A stretch of 64,000 nucleotides of DNA from Agriotes lineatus (GCA_940337035.1 CALNHX010003636.1:62001-126000), one strand, 5' to 3'. Numbered from the stretch's first letter, positions 10,605 to 22,205 are shown. Numbers and translations: made by a program. Notes: a model not told the origin generated them from the letters alone.

Positions 10605-11724
10605 CTCCCCTTACTTGAAATAGAGTTCCCCGAAGTCTCTTACAAAACAACGAGACATTTTGGCTACCGCGCTACGAGAACTCAAACGACCGAGAACATT
10701 CATACGATAGGCTGTACCCCCAAAGGGATTACGCACACTGGCCACCAGCTAGGGTACAAAAGGAGGGAAGGAAGAAGAGGAAGAAGATAGACTGGGTACG
10801 CCAGTAGAAATACGAAAACTTGGGTAAAGACCTGGCAGTTCGCTGATGGCTAGCACTCACTCCCCGGACCACGGGAGACTGGCGACAAAAAGACTAGCTG
10901 TCCCAAAAGGAGTGGTACTCCGCCAGGGGTCCACAAAACGATTCATGTCTGGCTCCCTCGGGGAACCAGACGGGCAAAAACTAAGCAGAATCCGACAGAC
11001 GGTCTTGCCGATTCGGCTCGACTACCCCTCCAAATTAGGAGTGCTACAACAATGGGCAGAAAGCCATATTTACAGTAAAAAAACAAATGACCGACCAGGC
11101 CCGAAACGGGCGTGGCACGTACTGCGGCGATAGCCACGAAACGCCGACCTTAACACCGGGTCCATGACGGTCGCCCAACAGTGCGGTTTTGGAAGGTGGA
11201 AAAGAAAGAAAAACAACGGGGTTGGGCAGTTGTCTCCGGGACACGGTAGATAGAATTGACGAGAGGAAAGAAAGGTAAAGATAGAACATAGAGAAGAAGG
11301 GTTTGGGGTTTTAAACAAAAACCGCTAAAAATGCGCGACAAGCGCTCGTCCAAATCGGGTGAATAAAAACGTCTTACTCCCATGCACACTTCGGACCAAC
11401 CGTTCCAATAGAACACGCGGAAAAATTCGTCTCAAGATCGGGTAAAATGGGTCTTACACCTGTGGACACTTCCGACCAGTCGTTCCAATAGAATACAGGA
11501 AACAATTTGGGGGGGGGGGTAAGAAAGGAGTCTCTCATAACCTGTCCCACGAGCCCCAAGAAGAGGGCACGTTGCGTGTCACGGGATCGGCGCATTGTGG
11601 GGTTCCCACATCAAGAAGGCTTGCAGAAGAGTTAGGAACTACCGAAGGTACGGCTCGAGGCCGAAGGTAAGGCCATCAAAAGCCTTAAGGGGAGGGGGGG
11701 TGAAGGAAAACGGGCGCTAGCAGG
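10605..11724 (-). other. 3' non-coding part of the Gypsy element with G-runs and an 84-bp duplication
   Basis: No supported protein between the integrase stop and the 3' LTR. Visible structure: a run of 11 G near 11508-11519, a second G-run near 11690-11700, and a duplicated block (about 11350-11415 and 11434-11500, period about 84 bp) sharing CCGTTCCAATAGAA with divergent flanks. Open frames here are in GC-rich sequence and look accidental. An env gene is not recognisable. Confidence 0.55.
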
Positions 11725-12939
11725 CTAAGCGTCCGTAGGGTTGGGTTTAAGATCTTTCGCGTGCCACGTGTCTTTTGGAGCACCGGTCTCGTCGGACAAC
11801 TCGTAAGTGGCAAGCGAAACTTGTCGACTAATATAAAACGGCCCTACAAATTTTGGAGCCAACTTTGCGTTAAAATACCGCATCGGAAAGCACGTAATTT
11901 CGTCAGTATCGCCAACGGCAAACTGAGCGGGGCGCCTTTGTAAATCGTACGTCGCCTTTGAGGCCTTGTACGCCGCGTCTACTCGCTCAACAATGTCTTC
12001 ATATACCGACCTTAACACGGGAGTCCGTCGCAATAAGTTTTTGTTGCTCTCTACTCGTATTTTGTCCGAAGCATCTACCTCTTCGGGGTTATTGGCGCGC
12101 GTCCCCTCTAACTGTATCTCTCTGCCGAAATTGGCGAAATGTGGGGTTATGCCGGTGACTTTGTGGACTGCGGTACGCACGGCGCAAGCGACTTTCGACA
12201 AGTATTTATCCCACTCTCGGTGGTTGTCTTTTACGTACGAGGCTAGCATAGTTTTTAAGACTCGATTAACGCGTTCTACGGGGTTAGCCTGCGCATGATA
12301 TTGCGCGTTAAAGATAATTCGTGACTTGTATGTATCGGTAGGTTGTCGGAATTCTCGACTACGAAACTGTACGCCATTGTCAACCAAGACGTACTGAGGG
12401 GTACCAAAGAACAAGAAAACTTCGTTCTCAATTTTCTGAGTCACCGCGGTCGCGGTGGCGGTATGCAACGGGAAGAAAAGGGTAAACTTAGTCAAGTAGT
12501 CAGCCACGGACAGAATATATACGTAGATTTTCTTCTTTAAACGGGGAAACGGCCCTACAATGTCGGTAGATATCATTTGTCACGGCTTATCCACAACGGG
12601 GTGACGACACATCAAGCCGGCCGGGCGTTTTTGTTCGTGTTTCTGCGCTAGATACGTCGCGCAACGGTTAACGTAGCGGGTTACATCCGTCTTAAGTTTA
12701 GGCCAGTAATACTGTTGAGCAATCCGACCGTAAGTTTTATAAATACCCAAGTGGCCTGCGGTAGGTTCATCATGGTTTTTACGAAGAATCTCGGTACGTT
12801 GAGGCTTCGGAATTACCTCCTTCCAACTATTGCTTGCGTCAAGTTCGGGGTATTTTACGTTAACGTGTTTAAATAGTTTACCTTGGGACAGTTTCCACGC
12901 TGAGTACTTTAATGGTTTCTCTACGACGCGTGTACACAT
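11725..12939 (-). pseudogene. Gypsy integrase with one in-frame stop
   Basis: The 12939-12580 part holds the zinc-binding region (EPTAGHLGIYKTYGRIAQQY and RYVNRCATYLAQK; the second Cys of the expected CxxC appears lost). A TGA at 12582-12580 interrupts the frame. The same frame continues 12576-11725 with the DDE core: Asp in ISTDIVGPFPR, Asp in YVLVDNGVQF, Glu in ANPVERVNRV. After the core come the basic C-terminal domain and a KFVGPFYI segment. Apart from the stop the catalytic residues are in place. Normal role: insertion of element cDNA into the genome. Confidence 0.85.
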
Positions 12940-14458
12940 GCGCCTATACCTATGCGGTCAGTCTGACCTTCACGGGGCGCCTGAACGCCGGGCTCGGGTT
13001 CTTCAGAATCGGTAACCGAGACTACATATATTTCTGGTATAGCACGAGACAGTGTATCCGGGACCACGTGGTCTTTTCCTTTCCGGTGTTTAATTGTAAA
13101 GTCCTATTGCTGAATACGAACAGCCTAACAGGCAAGTCTCCCGGTGGGTTCCTTAAGGTTATTTAGCCAGATGAGTGAATGGTGGTCAGTGATGACCGTG
13201 AAATGACTGCCTTCCAAATAAGGGCGTAACTTCTCAATGGCTCAAAGGACTGCCAAACATTCGCGTTCCGTAACGAAAAATTACGTTCAGGCTTCGTAAA
13301 AGTCCAACTAATGTAGCAGATGACCTGTTCTTGGCCATCAACGGTCTGAGTCAACACGGTGCCGATACCAACATTGGAAGCGTCCGTCTGTACGACAAAC
13401 GGGAGAAAACAATCGGGACACGACAAAATTGGTGCCGAAACTAGGCAACTTTTAATGGTTGTGAATGCGACTTCGCACGACTTGGTCCACTCAAACTTCT
13501 GAAACTTTTTCAATAGCGACGTCAGCGAAGCAATAATGGCTGAGAAATTTAGTATGAAGCGTCGGTACCACGATGCCATGCAGACTACTCGACGTATCTC
13601 CGAAACGTTCTTAGGTTGCGGTAAGTTAAGAATAGCCGAAACTTTAACGGGATCGACCAAAAGTCTTTGGGCGTTAACGACATAGCCCAGGTACCGTAAT
13701 TCCGGTTGGCAAAAGTGACATTTATTACGTCCCAATGTTAAACCAGCGTCGCTTAGTCGCCGTAACACTTCGTCTAAAATCTCGGCATGTTTTTCGAAAG
13801 TTGGGGTGCAAATAATCACGTCATCTAAGTATACAAAGACGTAAGGTTCCAATTCGGGACCCAACACATGGTCGACGAAACGTTGCCAAGTCGCTGGCGC
13901 GTTATGAAGCCCAAAGGTCATGCGAGTGAACTGAAACAAACCGCGCCCGGGTACTGTAAAGGCCGTTAGTTCCTTGGATTGGTCTTCTATTTCAATCTGC
14001 CAGTACGCGGATTTGATATCAAGCGACGTTATGAACCGGGCATCGCGTAAGCGGTCCAAAATCGACGACATGTAAGGTATCGGGTAGGCGTCCTTCTCGG
14101 TGACGCTATTTAGTTTGCGAAAGTCAACGCAGAATCGATATGTTCCATGTTTCTTCTTAACTAACAAAATTGGGCTCGACCAGGCTGAACGAGAGCGTTC
14201 AATGACGCCTGATCTAAGCATACTGTCCAACTCAGCATCGGTATGCGCCTGCATTGCGGGAGAGACCGGACAGTATCTTTGTTTAATCGGTGCCGCATTA
14301 GTAGTGATTTTATGTTTAACGTACTTGACGCAGCCGAGTTCGGGTTTAGCGATAGTAAAGTGTCGGTTAACGAGAGTATCCAATTGGGCTCGTTGGTCTG
14401 AGTTCAGGTTGAAATTTGTTTGTAGATGGTCGCTAAGTCGGGTTTTGAGAATTCCCAC
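12940..14458 (-). pseudogene. Gypsy reverse transcriptase and RNase H, frameshifted at the C end
   Basis: Open from 14458 to 13163 (431 codons). RT blocks in order: SPILLVKKKHGTYRFCVDFR, LDIKSAYWQIEI, FTRMTFGLHNAPATWQRF and the catalytic YLDDVI (about residue 207). RNase H starts with VVQTDASNVGIG (about residue 360). After EQVICYISWTFTKPERNF the frame goes out of register, and 13162-12940 holds only broken RNase H/linker sequence with stops. The N end overlaps the protease frame by 55 nt in another frame, as in elements that use ribosomal frameshifting. Copies element RNA into DNA in the living state. Confidence 0.9.
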
Positions 14459-14907
14459 TCCCTACGAAACACGTCTGGGACTATTCCCACGGACTTCCAA
14501 AAATCTATCCCTAAGATTAGGGTGTGCGAAACCTCCGGCACTATTAAAACATTGATAGCTACTACTCTGTTATTTAAACGTATAGGTAAGTGAATGGTAC
14601 CTAAACTTGTTACGGTCTGTCCATTTGCCACTGAGCAAACGGGTCTCATCTTCTTATTTACGCGCAAGCCTACAGTACGCAACACGTCCCAACCTTTAGC
14701 TCCTAAAATCGTTCGGTTCGCTCCTGAGTCCAATAAAGCTAACAACTCGAAACCCATAATTTCAACTGTCACATATGGGCGGCGGTCATCAGATGACCTT
14801 TCCAATACGTAGTATAGAATGACTTTATTTTTCTTAAATTTGGTCTCGCACTCCTTGATAACTCCTTTCATAAATTTAGTCGAATTGCTAAACAAGCGCG
14901 AGAACAC
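14404..14907 (-). CDS. Gypsy aspartic protease segment
   Basis: 167-codon frame with the retroviral-type active site LLALLDSGANRTILG (about residues 53-67) and the downstream hydrophobic LILGIDFW flap-side motif (about residue 132). The protease cleaves Gag-Pol. The frame differs from gag upstream and from RT downstream; overlap with RT is 55 nt. No internal stop, but the element around it is dead. Confidence 0.85.
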   Translation of the reverse strand: MFSRLFSNSTKFMKGVIKECETKFKKNKVILYYVLERSSDDRRPYVTVEIMGFELLALLDSGANRTILGAKGWDVLRTVGLRVNKKMRPVCSVANGQTVTSLGTIHLPIRLNNRVVAINVLIVPEVSHTLILGIDFWKSVGIVPDVFRREWEFSKPDLATIYKQIST

Positions 14908-14918
14908 TGCTCGACTGT

Positions 14919-15890
14919 TCAGCGTCTCGCGGAATCGTTTCCCTGTCCCCTATTTCCTGATCGACAACCAGGGCAAGTGTTTACGGTTACTTCAGGTCTG
15001 CCGCAACGGTAGCAGAATTTCTTGCCGCGGGGTCGCGGACACCTACAGGCTCTATGGCCTGGTTCGTTAAAGTTCCAACACCGCATACTTGATTTGGGTG
15101 CTGATTCTCTGGTCCTCTCGGGAGTATTGACGTTACGCGCCTTGACAACATCGACTGGGTATGTTTCCTCGACAGGCGCAACCTCGACATATGCCAAATC
15201 TGTTTCTAAATCAGATTTCTTTCTAGATGGCGGCACGTAAGTTTCAATAGCGTAGCGCCGTTCTTCAATCTTTTGTCCGTGTAGCGCTAGTTCGTTGATT
15301 GACCGGACTTCTGTAAAACCTAATTGAGTTTGGTATATTGGTGAAATATTATGTAGCAAAATACGCAACTGTTTCTCCTCGGGAATCGTCTCTGTCAGAC
15401 GCGAAAACATTGTGCGCATAATCGCGATATAGATGCCCATGGTTTCCGTAGGGCCTTGCGTACGACGTTTAATTTCGTCCAATAATCGTTCATCATAGTT
15501 TGTAGGCTGAAACTCTAAGCGTAATAAGTCGACTAACTGTTGCCACGTATTAGGGGTCGCTATATTAGCGCTATACCATAGCAATGCGTTGCCCGAAAAC
15601 AAATCGATGGCCTGCATAAACAACTCTTCTTCGGTAAGGTTTCAGGCCACTCTGAGTTCGTTAACACGCTCAATGAAAGCGTTGACTGATAGGCCTTTCG
15701 GGTCACCTGAAAATTGTACGTTCCATTTCGAAACAGGAGTTGCTTTAAATGAAATCGTGCGCGATATAGGCGAGGCGAAACTTGGAGCTGACATAGTTGC
15801 CGACGTCGTAGTCGTAGTTGTCGTCGCGACGGTAATAATAGGTGCGACACCGGATGTTGATGGTAGCTACGCGGAGCTTTCCTCCTCAGC
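14919..15890 (-). pseudogene. Gypsy Gag with an internal stop
   Basis: The frame can be followed from near 15890 (Thr-rich ITVATTTTTTTSATMS segment, then KWNVQFSGDPKGLSVNAFIE) to a TGA at 15644-15642, and beyond it from FMQAIDLFSGNALLWYSANI to 14919. The C end carries CCHC-like knuckles: CWNFNEPGHRAC, whose second Cys is replaced by Phe, and CYRCGRPEVTVNTC. Gag forms the particle and binds RNA. The stop and knuckle change fit a decayed copy. Confidence 0.85.
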
Positions 15891-15910
15891 TGCAGTCGTA
15901 GACGACCCTA

Positions 15911-16302
15911 GCGGGCCTTGGAAAACCCCAGGAAAAAAAGACACCCCACAACCACGTGCGTCGCACTCGATAGCTTTCAGCCGACTCCACTCTGCTTGCA
16001 AAACATGCGAAGGTCTACCAACCGCGTATCCACGCGGAGCCTTACCCAATCAAGAGAAGTAGTAAGCTTCGGCGGAAAAAACACTCGCAAACGGTGGTAA
16101 AGGGTGGCACAAGATGATCGAAGCGGGGCAGCAGCGTCGATATACAGGGTATTCGGATTCAAATGAACAAGAAGTGATCTTGCGCCTGTGAGTTTTTGTG
16201 ATAAAAGTTAAAAATGTTGGAATCAGATTTGAAGTACAGATAGGCTGTACAGAAAGCTTAAATAGTCAGCTTAGTTGCTGAAGGTTACAAAATGGCTTAA
16301 CA
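15911..16302 (-). repeat. 5' LTR of the Gypsy element
   Basis: Same family as 10208-10604; differs by scattered substitutions and small indels, so the insertion is not recent. Its outer boundary touches CACCCGGTATAATG, identical to the right end plus flank of the MITE at 16532-16807, suggesting insertion beside or into another copy of that MITE. Confidence 0.8.
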
Positions 16303-16531
16303 CCCGGTATAATGATGAGGTATTATGAATTACATTTCTATATATTTTTGTCTGATTTTTTATTGTAGAAACAGAGTGGCATGTGGTTTGAAATTATTTT
16401 AGCAGTGTATGGAAAATTCAGATCGTCTATGTGTTTATAAAAATTTTTAAATTCATAATAATCGAATAAATAATAATTATATTAGAACATTTTTATAATA
16501 AACTGTGAAGTCATGCAACAAAGATAAATTA

Positions 16532-16807
16532 CCGGGTGTCTTAAAATGAATTACATTTAGTATGCTTTGAATTTCCCATAATGCACCCTAAAATTTTACT
16601 TGAAATTGGCAAGACTGTAGGTCTATGTCAAATGCGAGGTTAACAGGTTAGATTTTGTGTCAGTCTGTGTCAAAACTGACGCAAAATCTAACCTGCTAAC
16701 CTTGAATTTGACATAGACTTACAGTCTTGCCAATTTCAAGTAAAATTTTAGATTGCATTATGGGAAATTCAAAGCATACTAAATGTAATTCATTTTAAGA
16801 CACCCGG
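16532..16807. mobile_element. 276-bp foldback MITE with TA target duplication (family M1)
   Basis: Almost its full length is an inverted repeat: the arm from CCGGGTGTCTTAAAATGAAT pairs with the arm ending ATTCATTTTAAGACACCCGG, about 130 bp each, with only a few mismatches. It is flanked by TA on both sides (16530-16531, 16808-16809), as for Tc1/mariner-type insertions. The core (GGTTAACAGGTTAGATTTTG with its complement) recurs in the MITE at 36297-36552. Confidence 0.9.
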
Positions 16808-16833
16808 TATAATGCATGCAACAATAGCTATTT

Positions 16834-16949
16834 AAGTAACAAGGAATGTAAGGACCTATTAACATTTGAGGTAGGCAAGTACAAGCCAAGACGAAGTCGC
16901 GGCTTGTTGCCTGCCGAAAATGTTAATAGGCGATACATTCCGAGTTATC
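16834..16949. repeat. Foldback palindrome P2
   Basis: Arms AGGAATGTA...CCTATTAACATTT and AAATGTTAATAGG...TACATTCC, with a mini-palindromic centre GACGAAGTCG. Preceded by ACAATAGCTATTTA. Confidence 0.75.
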
Positions 16950-16950
16950 T

Positions 16951-17258
16951 TATTATATTTTTCCCGCTGCTTATCGAAATTTTCCAAGATTTTTGAAAAA
17001 ATCGTTTGGTTTGTCACCTGTCACCAGGATTAATTTTCGTGAGTCGTGTTACCTGTGAGTGTCACATGTCACATAAACACTTGGAAATTATAAACAAAAC
17101 GTCTAAGTTTGCATCTTGTCTTGCTGATTTTATTATCCTAGGAACTTAATAATAATATTAAGTTCCGTTGTCAAGAAAAAGCAGCAAACCGACTTACACG
17201 TTTTGCTACTAAGGCTGTATCACTGACTTACATGATCAGCAGCGGGAAAAATTTATTT
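16951..17258. repeat. Foldback element P3 with TTTTTCCCGCTGCT ends
   Basis: Outer inverted repeats ATTTTTCCCGCTGCTTATC (left) and TGATCAGCAGCGGGAAAAAT (right) enclose an inner palindrome (about 17097-17215) centred on GGAACTTAATAATAATATTA. About 308 bp, no coding sequence. Confidence 0.65.
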
Positions 17259-19246
17259 TCGAACTAAATAACAATTCTATAAAAAAATTAAATTACGTTC
17301 TGGAATGTTTTGACATCCTATATGATTAGATGAACTAACACCACAAATACCAAATACGACAAAGAAATATAAAATCACACAAGTAACATAAGTAAGTCTC
17401 TATAAGAACATTCAAGACTATAAAGAGAAAGCGGCTATATTTACTTCCTACATGCCAAATGTTATACAGAACGTACTCATTCAGTCAAATAAATCATCAT
17501 CAATCTGCATTTCTTCATATGAATCTAATTTAGATTTAGTATCTGAAGACAATAGTTTTAAATCATTTAACTGGTATTTTTACGGCTGTTTAGCTGAGAT
17601 TATCATGCAAATTTGAGCATTAAAGAAAAGGGGTAAATCTGAACTTGTTCTTTTTGTATCTCACAAACATGATACATTTGTATTCTTTAACTTCAAAGAG
17701 AATATATTGTTGAGGCTGCACTTGATTGTATATGCCTGACTATCTATTTTACATATCAGTACACAATGCATTGTATATGATTATTATAATTATTTTTAAA
17801 GTTTTATAAATATCAAAAGCGCCTTGAGACTCTTATTAGGGGTAGTTCGATAATCTAGTAGTTTGTCAATTGAAATTTTATTTTTATGATGACTTTTGAT
17901 TGTGTGCTGACAGTAACTGTTGCCTTGCACTTCAAACAATGCTCCAACAATATTCTCAATTAAAAATGACAAATATTCTTTCTACTCACATGTAATTGAC
18001 TCAATGCCCTAAGGAAAGTACTTGATTATATTAATTACACTCTTTTAATTGTCTTTTATTTTATATCGCTTCTATAGGATAAACTTAAAAACCCACCTGA
18101 ACAACTTTCACTTTTGCTGCCGGAATGTCACGTCCAAAAACAACACTCCTCCTGACGTCTACAGCCTGGATCCCCTAGCTAGTCCTGTAGTGATGTGCTG
18201 CTTAATGACAAATATGCACCGATCTGTCAAAATCCTGGCTGCTAACAGGAAAGGTCCCGTTCCACCTCAGCAAAGCTTCTGTCACCTTCCATATGTTTCC
18301 TCGTTTCAACGGCGCCACGGCAAGTTTGCTATCCTAGATGATCCTTGATTAATATTCTTCTTCTGTAGCTCCAACCTTGGCAATCTCCGTTGTCAGTAAC
18401 CAAACAGAATCTCCCGTGTCCTAAATTATCTCTGCTATCCTACGTAGTCAGCTCCTCACCTCCTTAATACTCCATCGGCATAATCCCGCAATGTATAACT
18501 TTTTACCAATGTTACTTCTTATCACTTGTATCAATCAAAATAAATAACTCTATCCAAATCTTATTATCTTCTAGCTTCTTTTACTTGCTTGTATCTAACT
18601 AAATACCTTTCCAACACTCTTCTATAACTGCATCTTCACAAATTATATCTGGTTTAAGTTACTCATTATATTCACAACGTCAATTTATTAAAACCCTTTT
18701 TAAAATGCATTTGACTAATTTACATAGTAATATTTAGGTAAATTTCTATTTTTATTGGAATCCAAAAATTGTATCAAAATTACATTTTATGTTTTATTAG
18801 TTGTTGATTTTCTAATAATGGTAACAAAATATGCTTAGCTCCTAAGTTACAATTATTTATGCACTCTACAAATTAAAATGATTTGAGTTGTACCTACTCA
18901 TCTTATTATTTGAATAGAAATTATATCTGTCATATGTAATCTGAGCATATATTTATCTTATACCTTTTAAAGCCATTAGAAAATACTCAAGTGCTATACA
19001 TATCATTTTAGTTTGCATCAAAATTAAATTCTATTAATGACTTTCAATTTAACAGGCAATTCTTTTATAATTTTTTCTTATTTGATTATATTGATATACC
19101 AAATTTTATATTGAAATTAATCTTTAACATAGACTGCTCTTTATGTTTAATGCTTAATTCCAATATACAGGCTCGCACCATATACTTCAAAATAATTATT
19201 TTGCTTTTCCGACCATTTCATTGAAAAGTAAATATATTCTTTTCAG
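17259..19246. other. No gene supported
   Basis: A+T-rich. A GC-richer island at about 18110-18490 has an open frame on + (18049-18348) with no recognisable domain. Upstream exons of the protease homolog that ends at 19247-19665 would be expected here or further left, but I found none. Confidence 0.45.
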
Positions 19247-19665
19247 ATGATGTCAAAGTCCTTTGTAGAGAATTTTTGAAGAATAGTAAATGGATTTATA
19301 TATATACTAACTTAGACCTTTCTACAATTGATGGAGGGATCAACAAAGAATTTGTTTATATCGAATCGCTCTCTAAGGAAAATTGTGAAGAAACGTTTCT
19401 ACAAAAGGGTGCTCATGCAGTAGTAACCGAGTACGACTTGTGTACTAAGAATACCGAAAATGCTACAAAGTTTACTTGCGAGTTTACTGGAGTTCCTCTA
19501 TTCAGCCAAACTAATCGATTTGGAAATGGCTTTATTGGGTTTTCTTCTTCAAGAACTGTGTGCGATGATGGTCTTCCAGATATTTATACAAACGTGAATG
19601 CCTATGAAGACTGGCTAATAGATCAAATGAGACCATGGCCAACAAAGAAAGGTATGTTAGAATAG
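19247..19665 (+). CDS. Terminal exon of an S1 serine protease homolog (SPH)
   Basis: Acceptor TTCTTTTCAG|ATGATG opens the exon; frame D-V-K-V-L-C-R-E-F. It encodes the C-terminal half of a chymotrypsin-fold domain: KENCEETFLQKGAHAV, ENATKFTCEFTGVPLFSQ and a conserved end GLPDIYTNVNAYEDWLIDQM. Where active enzymes have GDSGGP around the nucleophile, this has EFTGVP with one residue fewer, so Ser195 is gone. The stop is after MLE; a GTATGT donor at 19652 offers an alternative. Exon phase (two bases completing a codon) exactly suits the 3' end of the exon at 41404-41594, which belongs to the same family. Secreted, non-proteolytic regulators of this kind act in melanisation and immune cascades; that role is inference. 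Upstream exons were not found. Confidence 0.75.
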
Positions 19666-19878
19666 CTTTAGAGATAAATACGGGTCCCAGTCTTTATGGT
19701 TTGAGATAATAAAACAGAATAATTTAGGCGCACCAAAGAGTACATGATGTTATAATACTCTTTGGAGGCACGTAATGTTTAGTTCCTTAAGGCTGATTCG
19801 TGTTAACGTATAGATGTAAGAAATAATCATGCAGGCATGTGCCTTGCCTGTTAAAACAAATTGGTTACAGTTCGCTAA

Positions 19879-20014
19879 TAGTATATTATGATACGAGTTT
19901 TATAAGAAGCATTTTGTAGCACGCACGGATTTAGGGTACGACGAGCGAAGCGAGAAGTGCCCTAAAGGAGTAAGTGCTACAAAATGCCTTATAAACGAGG
20001 TATCATACAGTATT
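19879..20014. repeat. Foldback palindrome P4
   Basis: Arms containing GCATTTTGTAGCAC and GTGCTACAAAATGC, outer ends ATGATACGAG/GTATCAT, centre GAGCGAAGCGAG. Confidence 0.8.
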
Positions 20015-20148
20015 TTATCTACTTTGCCACTTTTTTAAGCAAAAAAATGAAAATTTTTAGTATTTTTATTATAGCATCGCTTTGTGTCTATTACGATACG
20101 CAAACGCGTATCGTAATGGCCTCAGTACGAACGCAAAGTAGATAATAG
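20013..20148. repeat. Foldback palindrome P5
   Basis: Outer arms TTATCTACTTTG and CAAAGTAGATAA; inner ATTACGATACG-CAAACG-CGTATCGTAAT. Followed by TAGCTATTTACG, a motif also seen next to P2 and P11. Directly adjoins P4. Confidence 0.75.
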
Positions 20149-20394
20149 CTATTTACGACATTAGGCCGGTAGCTAATCATTTATGGTCCAGCTAATACCG
20201 TATTATCGAAAACTTTTATACTCTAGAGGGCTGGGATATTTTTTAAATTTCATTTATGTTGGTAGTGATAAGTAAAGGTACTATGCAAGACAGTTAGTAT
20301 GGTCTGTTGTGGATGTGACTGCCTTAATATGTACAGTTGCTAGGTATTTCTAACTTCTAACCTGTTTAGACGATGCTATGAATTAATAGTAGTT

Positions 20395-20520
20395 TGTATA
20401 CCAAGGCACTGAAGTTTAACTTTTTATCACGAATGTGGATTTAGCTGCCGAGGCCCGTAGGGCCACGGCAAATAAGCCACATGAGGGATAAAAAGCAACT
20501 TCAGTGCAGAGGTGTACACT
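20395..20520. repeat. Foldback palindrome P6
   Basis: Arms GCACTGAAGTT...TTTTTATC...TGTGG and the reverse complement; centre GCCGAGGCCCGTAGGGCCAC. Confidence 0.8.
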
Positions 20521-20523
20521 ATA

Positions 20524-20716
20524 TTTTATTTGAAATGGAGAAATCGTGAAATTGCAAAATTTTAACCAACTTTTGTAGGTTATGTTGAAATCGGTTGACG
20601 TTTATCTGTCGCCTCGCCACCTACAAAAAAGTCGTAAAACAATGGATTACTTCACTGCAGATTTCTCGTTTTTAATGACGATTTCGGCGTACTTCACTGC
20701 CGATTTCAAATAAAAT
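20524..20716. repeat. Foldback palindrome P7
   Basis: Arms TTTTATTTGAAAT and ATTTCAAATAAAA outside, ACCAACTTTTGTAGGT and ACCTACAAAAAAGT inside. The right arm (TTCTCGTTTTTAATGACGAT, CACTGCCGATTTCAAA) recurs at about 58045-58115. Confidence 0.7.
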
Positions 20717-20980
20717 TATTTTTTTCTATAGCACATGTTAAAGTGTGCTTTTATCAACTCAAAACAAAAGGTCAAGTTTTACTTTAACAGCAAGGGTAGA
20801 TAAAGTAGCACTTTAACATCAAGGATAGATAAAGTAATTTAATTTTCTAACTTTTGTTTAAATTAAATATGACAGCTTCGTATTATCGTAACAACCCAAT
20901 CTAGCTACTGACATTTTGAAATGTGATTGACTGTCATTTTCTTTGGAAATTGTTAAAGTTCTTGCTATAGAAAAAAATAT

Positions 20981-21102
20981 TGTATTATACACGACGATAA
21001 AGTTTATTCTATCCACTCTTGAATCATTAACGTCTCGACTTCGTCTCGACTTTAAACGATTCACTCGTGGATAAAATTTAACTTTATCGTCTTGTATAAT
21101 AA
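20981..21102. repeat. Foldback palindrome P8
   Basis: Arms TGTATTATACACGACGATAA and TTATCGTCTTGTATAATA; centre GTCTCGACTTCGTCTCGAC. Confidence 0.8.
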
Positions 21103-21179
21103 ATTACTATTAACAAGTGTAGTTTTTTTATTTGGGGCTAACCAGATCAACATTTTACAATGTTATACATGGTTGGTAT

Positions 21180-22205
21180 AATATAGTAATCTCAATAGTA
21201 ATGTCTTTGTTGGAAATGGCACTGAAGGAATGTATCCTCTAAAAGAGTTTGCTTGATACAGTAGTGTCCACTGATCCGTGATCTAAGCGATGATGTCTTG
21301 CTGTAAGCGTCTTGTCAAGCGGGTGTAAATATTTTTCTGGCCTAGTTGTTGTAGGATGTCTATGTTGCTGTTTTACATGTTGAAGAAGTTTTTAGTAAGC
21401 CTGGATACGAATTGATCGACTTTGTCCATTGCTAATTCATAATGAATATGTTCATTGCGCATATATCAAGGAGCATTAATGGCTAATCGAAGAAGTTTAC
21501 ATTGAAAAGCCTGACTTTTCTTGAAGTAGGTAGCTGAGGTGTTGCACCACACCGGACAGGCGTAAGTGATAACTGGCCTAAGTAGGGTTTTGTATAAAAG
21601 CAAGACGCATTCACGCCGAAAAGGGGTGTTCCTGTTGATCAATGGATGTAGCTGGAGTAGCCTAGCATATCCTTGATTTAATTTTTTGTTAACGTGATTA
21701 CTCCATGTCAAACGGGTATCCAGATAAACTCCTAGGTAGTTGACAGCTTCACTGCGTGGGTTTCATGGGATGTCTGTTCCAAGAATTTTGATATTGGGAT
21801 GATCGTGGATGCGTCTCAGCGTAAATATTTTTGTTGTGCATTTGGTAGGATTTAGTTTAATGCACCACGTAGTTAACCATTGCGTTAACGTATTAACTGC
21901 GGTGTGGAGGTGATCTATTGTTGTAAGAAGTTCTGCATGTTGGGAAATTACAGCTGTATCGCCCGCGTATAGCGCTATTTCAGTTGCATTGAGAGGTATA
22001 TTATGTGGAACTCCTGCATGTATATTTCGCACTGTAGAGATGGTGCTATTTATGCGTACTATAAATTTCCGATCTTCTAAAAATGAAAAAATAATGGCAA
22101 GTAGGTACTGAGGGATATTAATGCGTAGCAATTTATATTTCAGGCCTTCTATGCAAACCTTATCAAAAGCTGAATTTAGGTCTAAAAGCCCTGTTGTCTA
22201 CAAAA
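21180..22205 (-). pseudogene. Jockey-like reverse transcriptase relic
   Basis: Minus-strand RT debris. 22200-22140 reads LLDLNSAFDKVCIEGLKYKL. 22131-21763 has FLEDRKFIVRINSTISTVRN, AGVPH, and the catalytic box as LYAGDTAVIS (YADD with the first Asp changed to Gly); the usual QGSVLSP block between them is deleted. 21711-21466 is the thumb/C-terminal part (TWSNHVNKKLNQGYARLLQL, RPVITYACPVW). Truncated at its 5' side near 22205. Inactive. Confidence 0.85.

Larger units (their letters stand above)
10208..16302 (-). mobile_element. Gypsy (Ty3) LTR retrotransposon, decayed but nearly full length
   Basis: Minus-strand element of about 6.1 kb. Two direct repeats of about 390 bp (10208-10604 and 15911-16302) are the 3' and 5' LTRs; both begin, read on the minus strand, around TGTTAAGCC/TATTAAACC. 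A purine tract AAGTAAGGGGAG precedes the 3' LTR. Between them, in 5' to 3' order, lie gag, protease, RT/RNase H and integrase. It cannot be active: gag has a stop, the first zinc knuckle is altered, RNase H is frameshifted and integrase has a stop. I found no convincing target-site duplication. Confidence 0.85.

Noticed and set aside
10846..11595. Several overlapping frames as genes (including an env candidate)
   Set aside because: They overlap on both strands in GC-rich, G-run-containing 3' sequence of the Gypsy element and show no domain or hydrophobic fusion segment.
18049..18348. 99-codon plus-strand gene
   Set aside because: No recognisable motif, no splice context, no similarity to the neighbouring protease exon.
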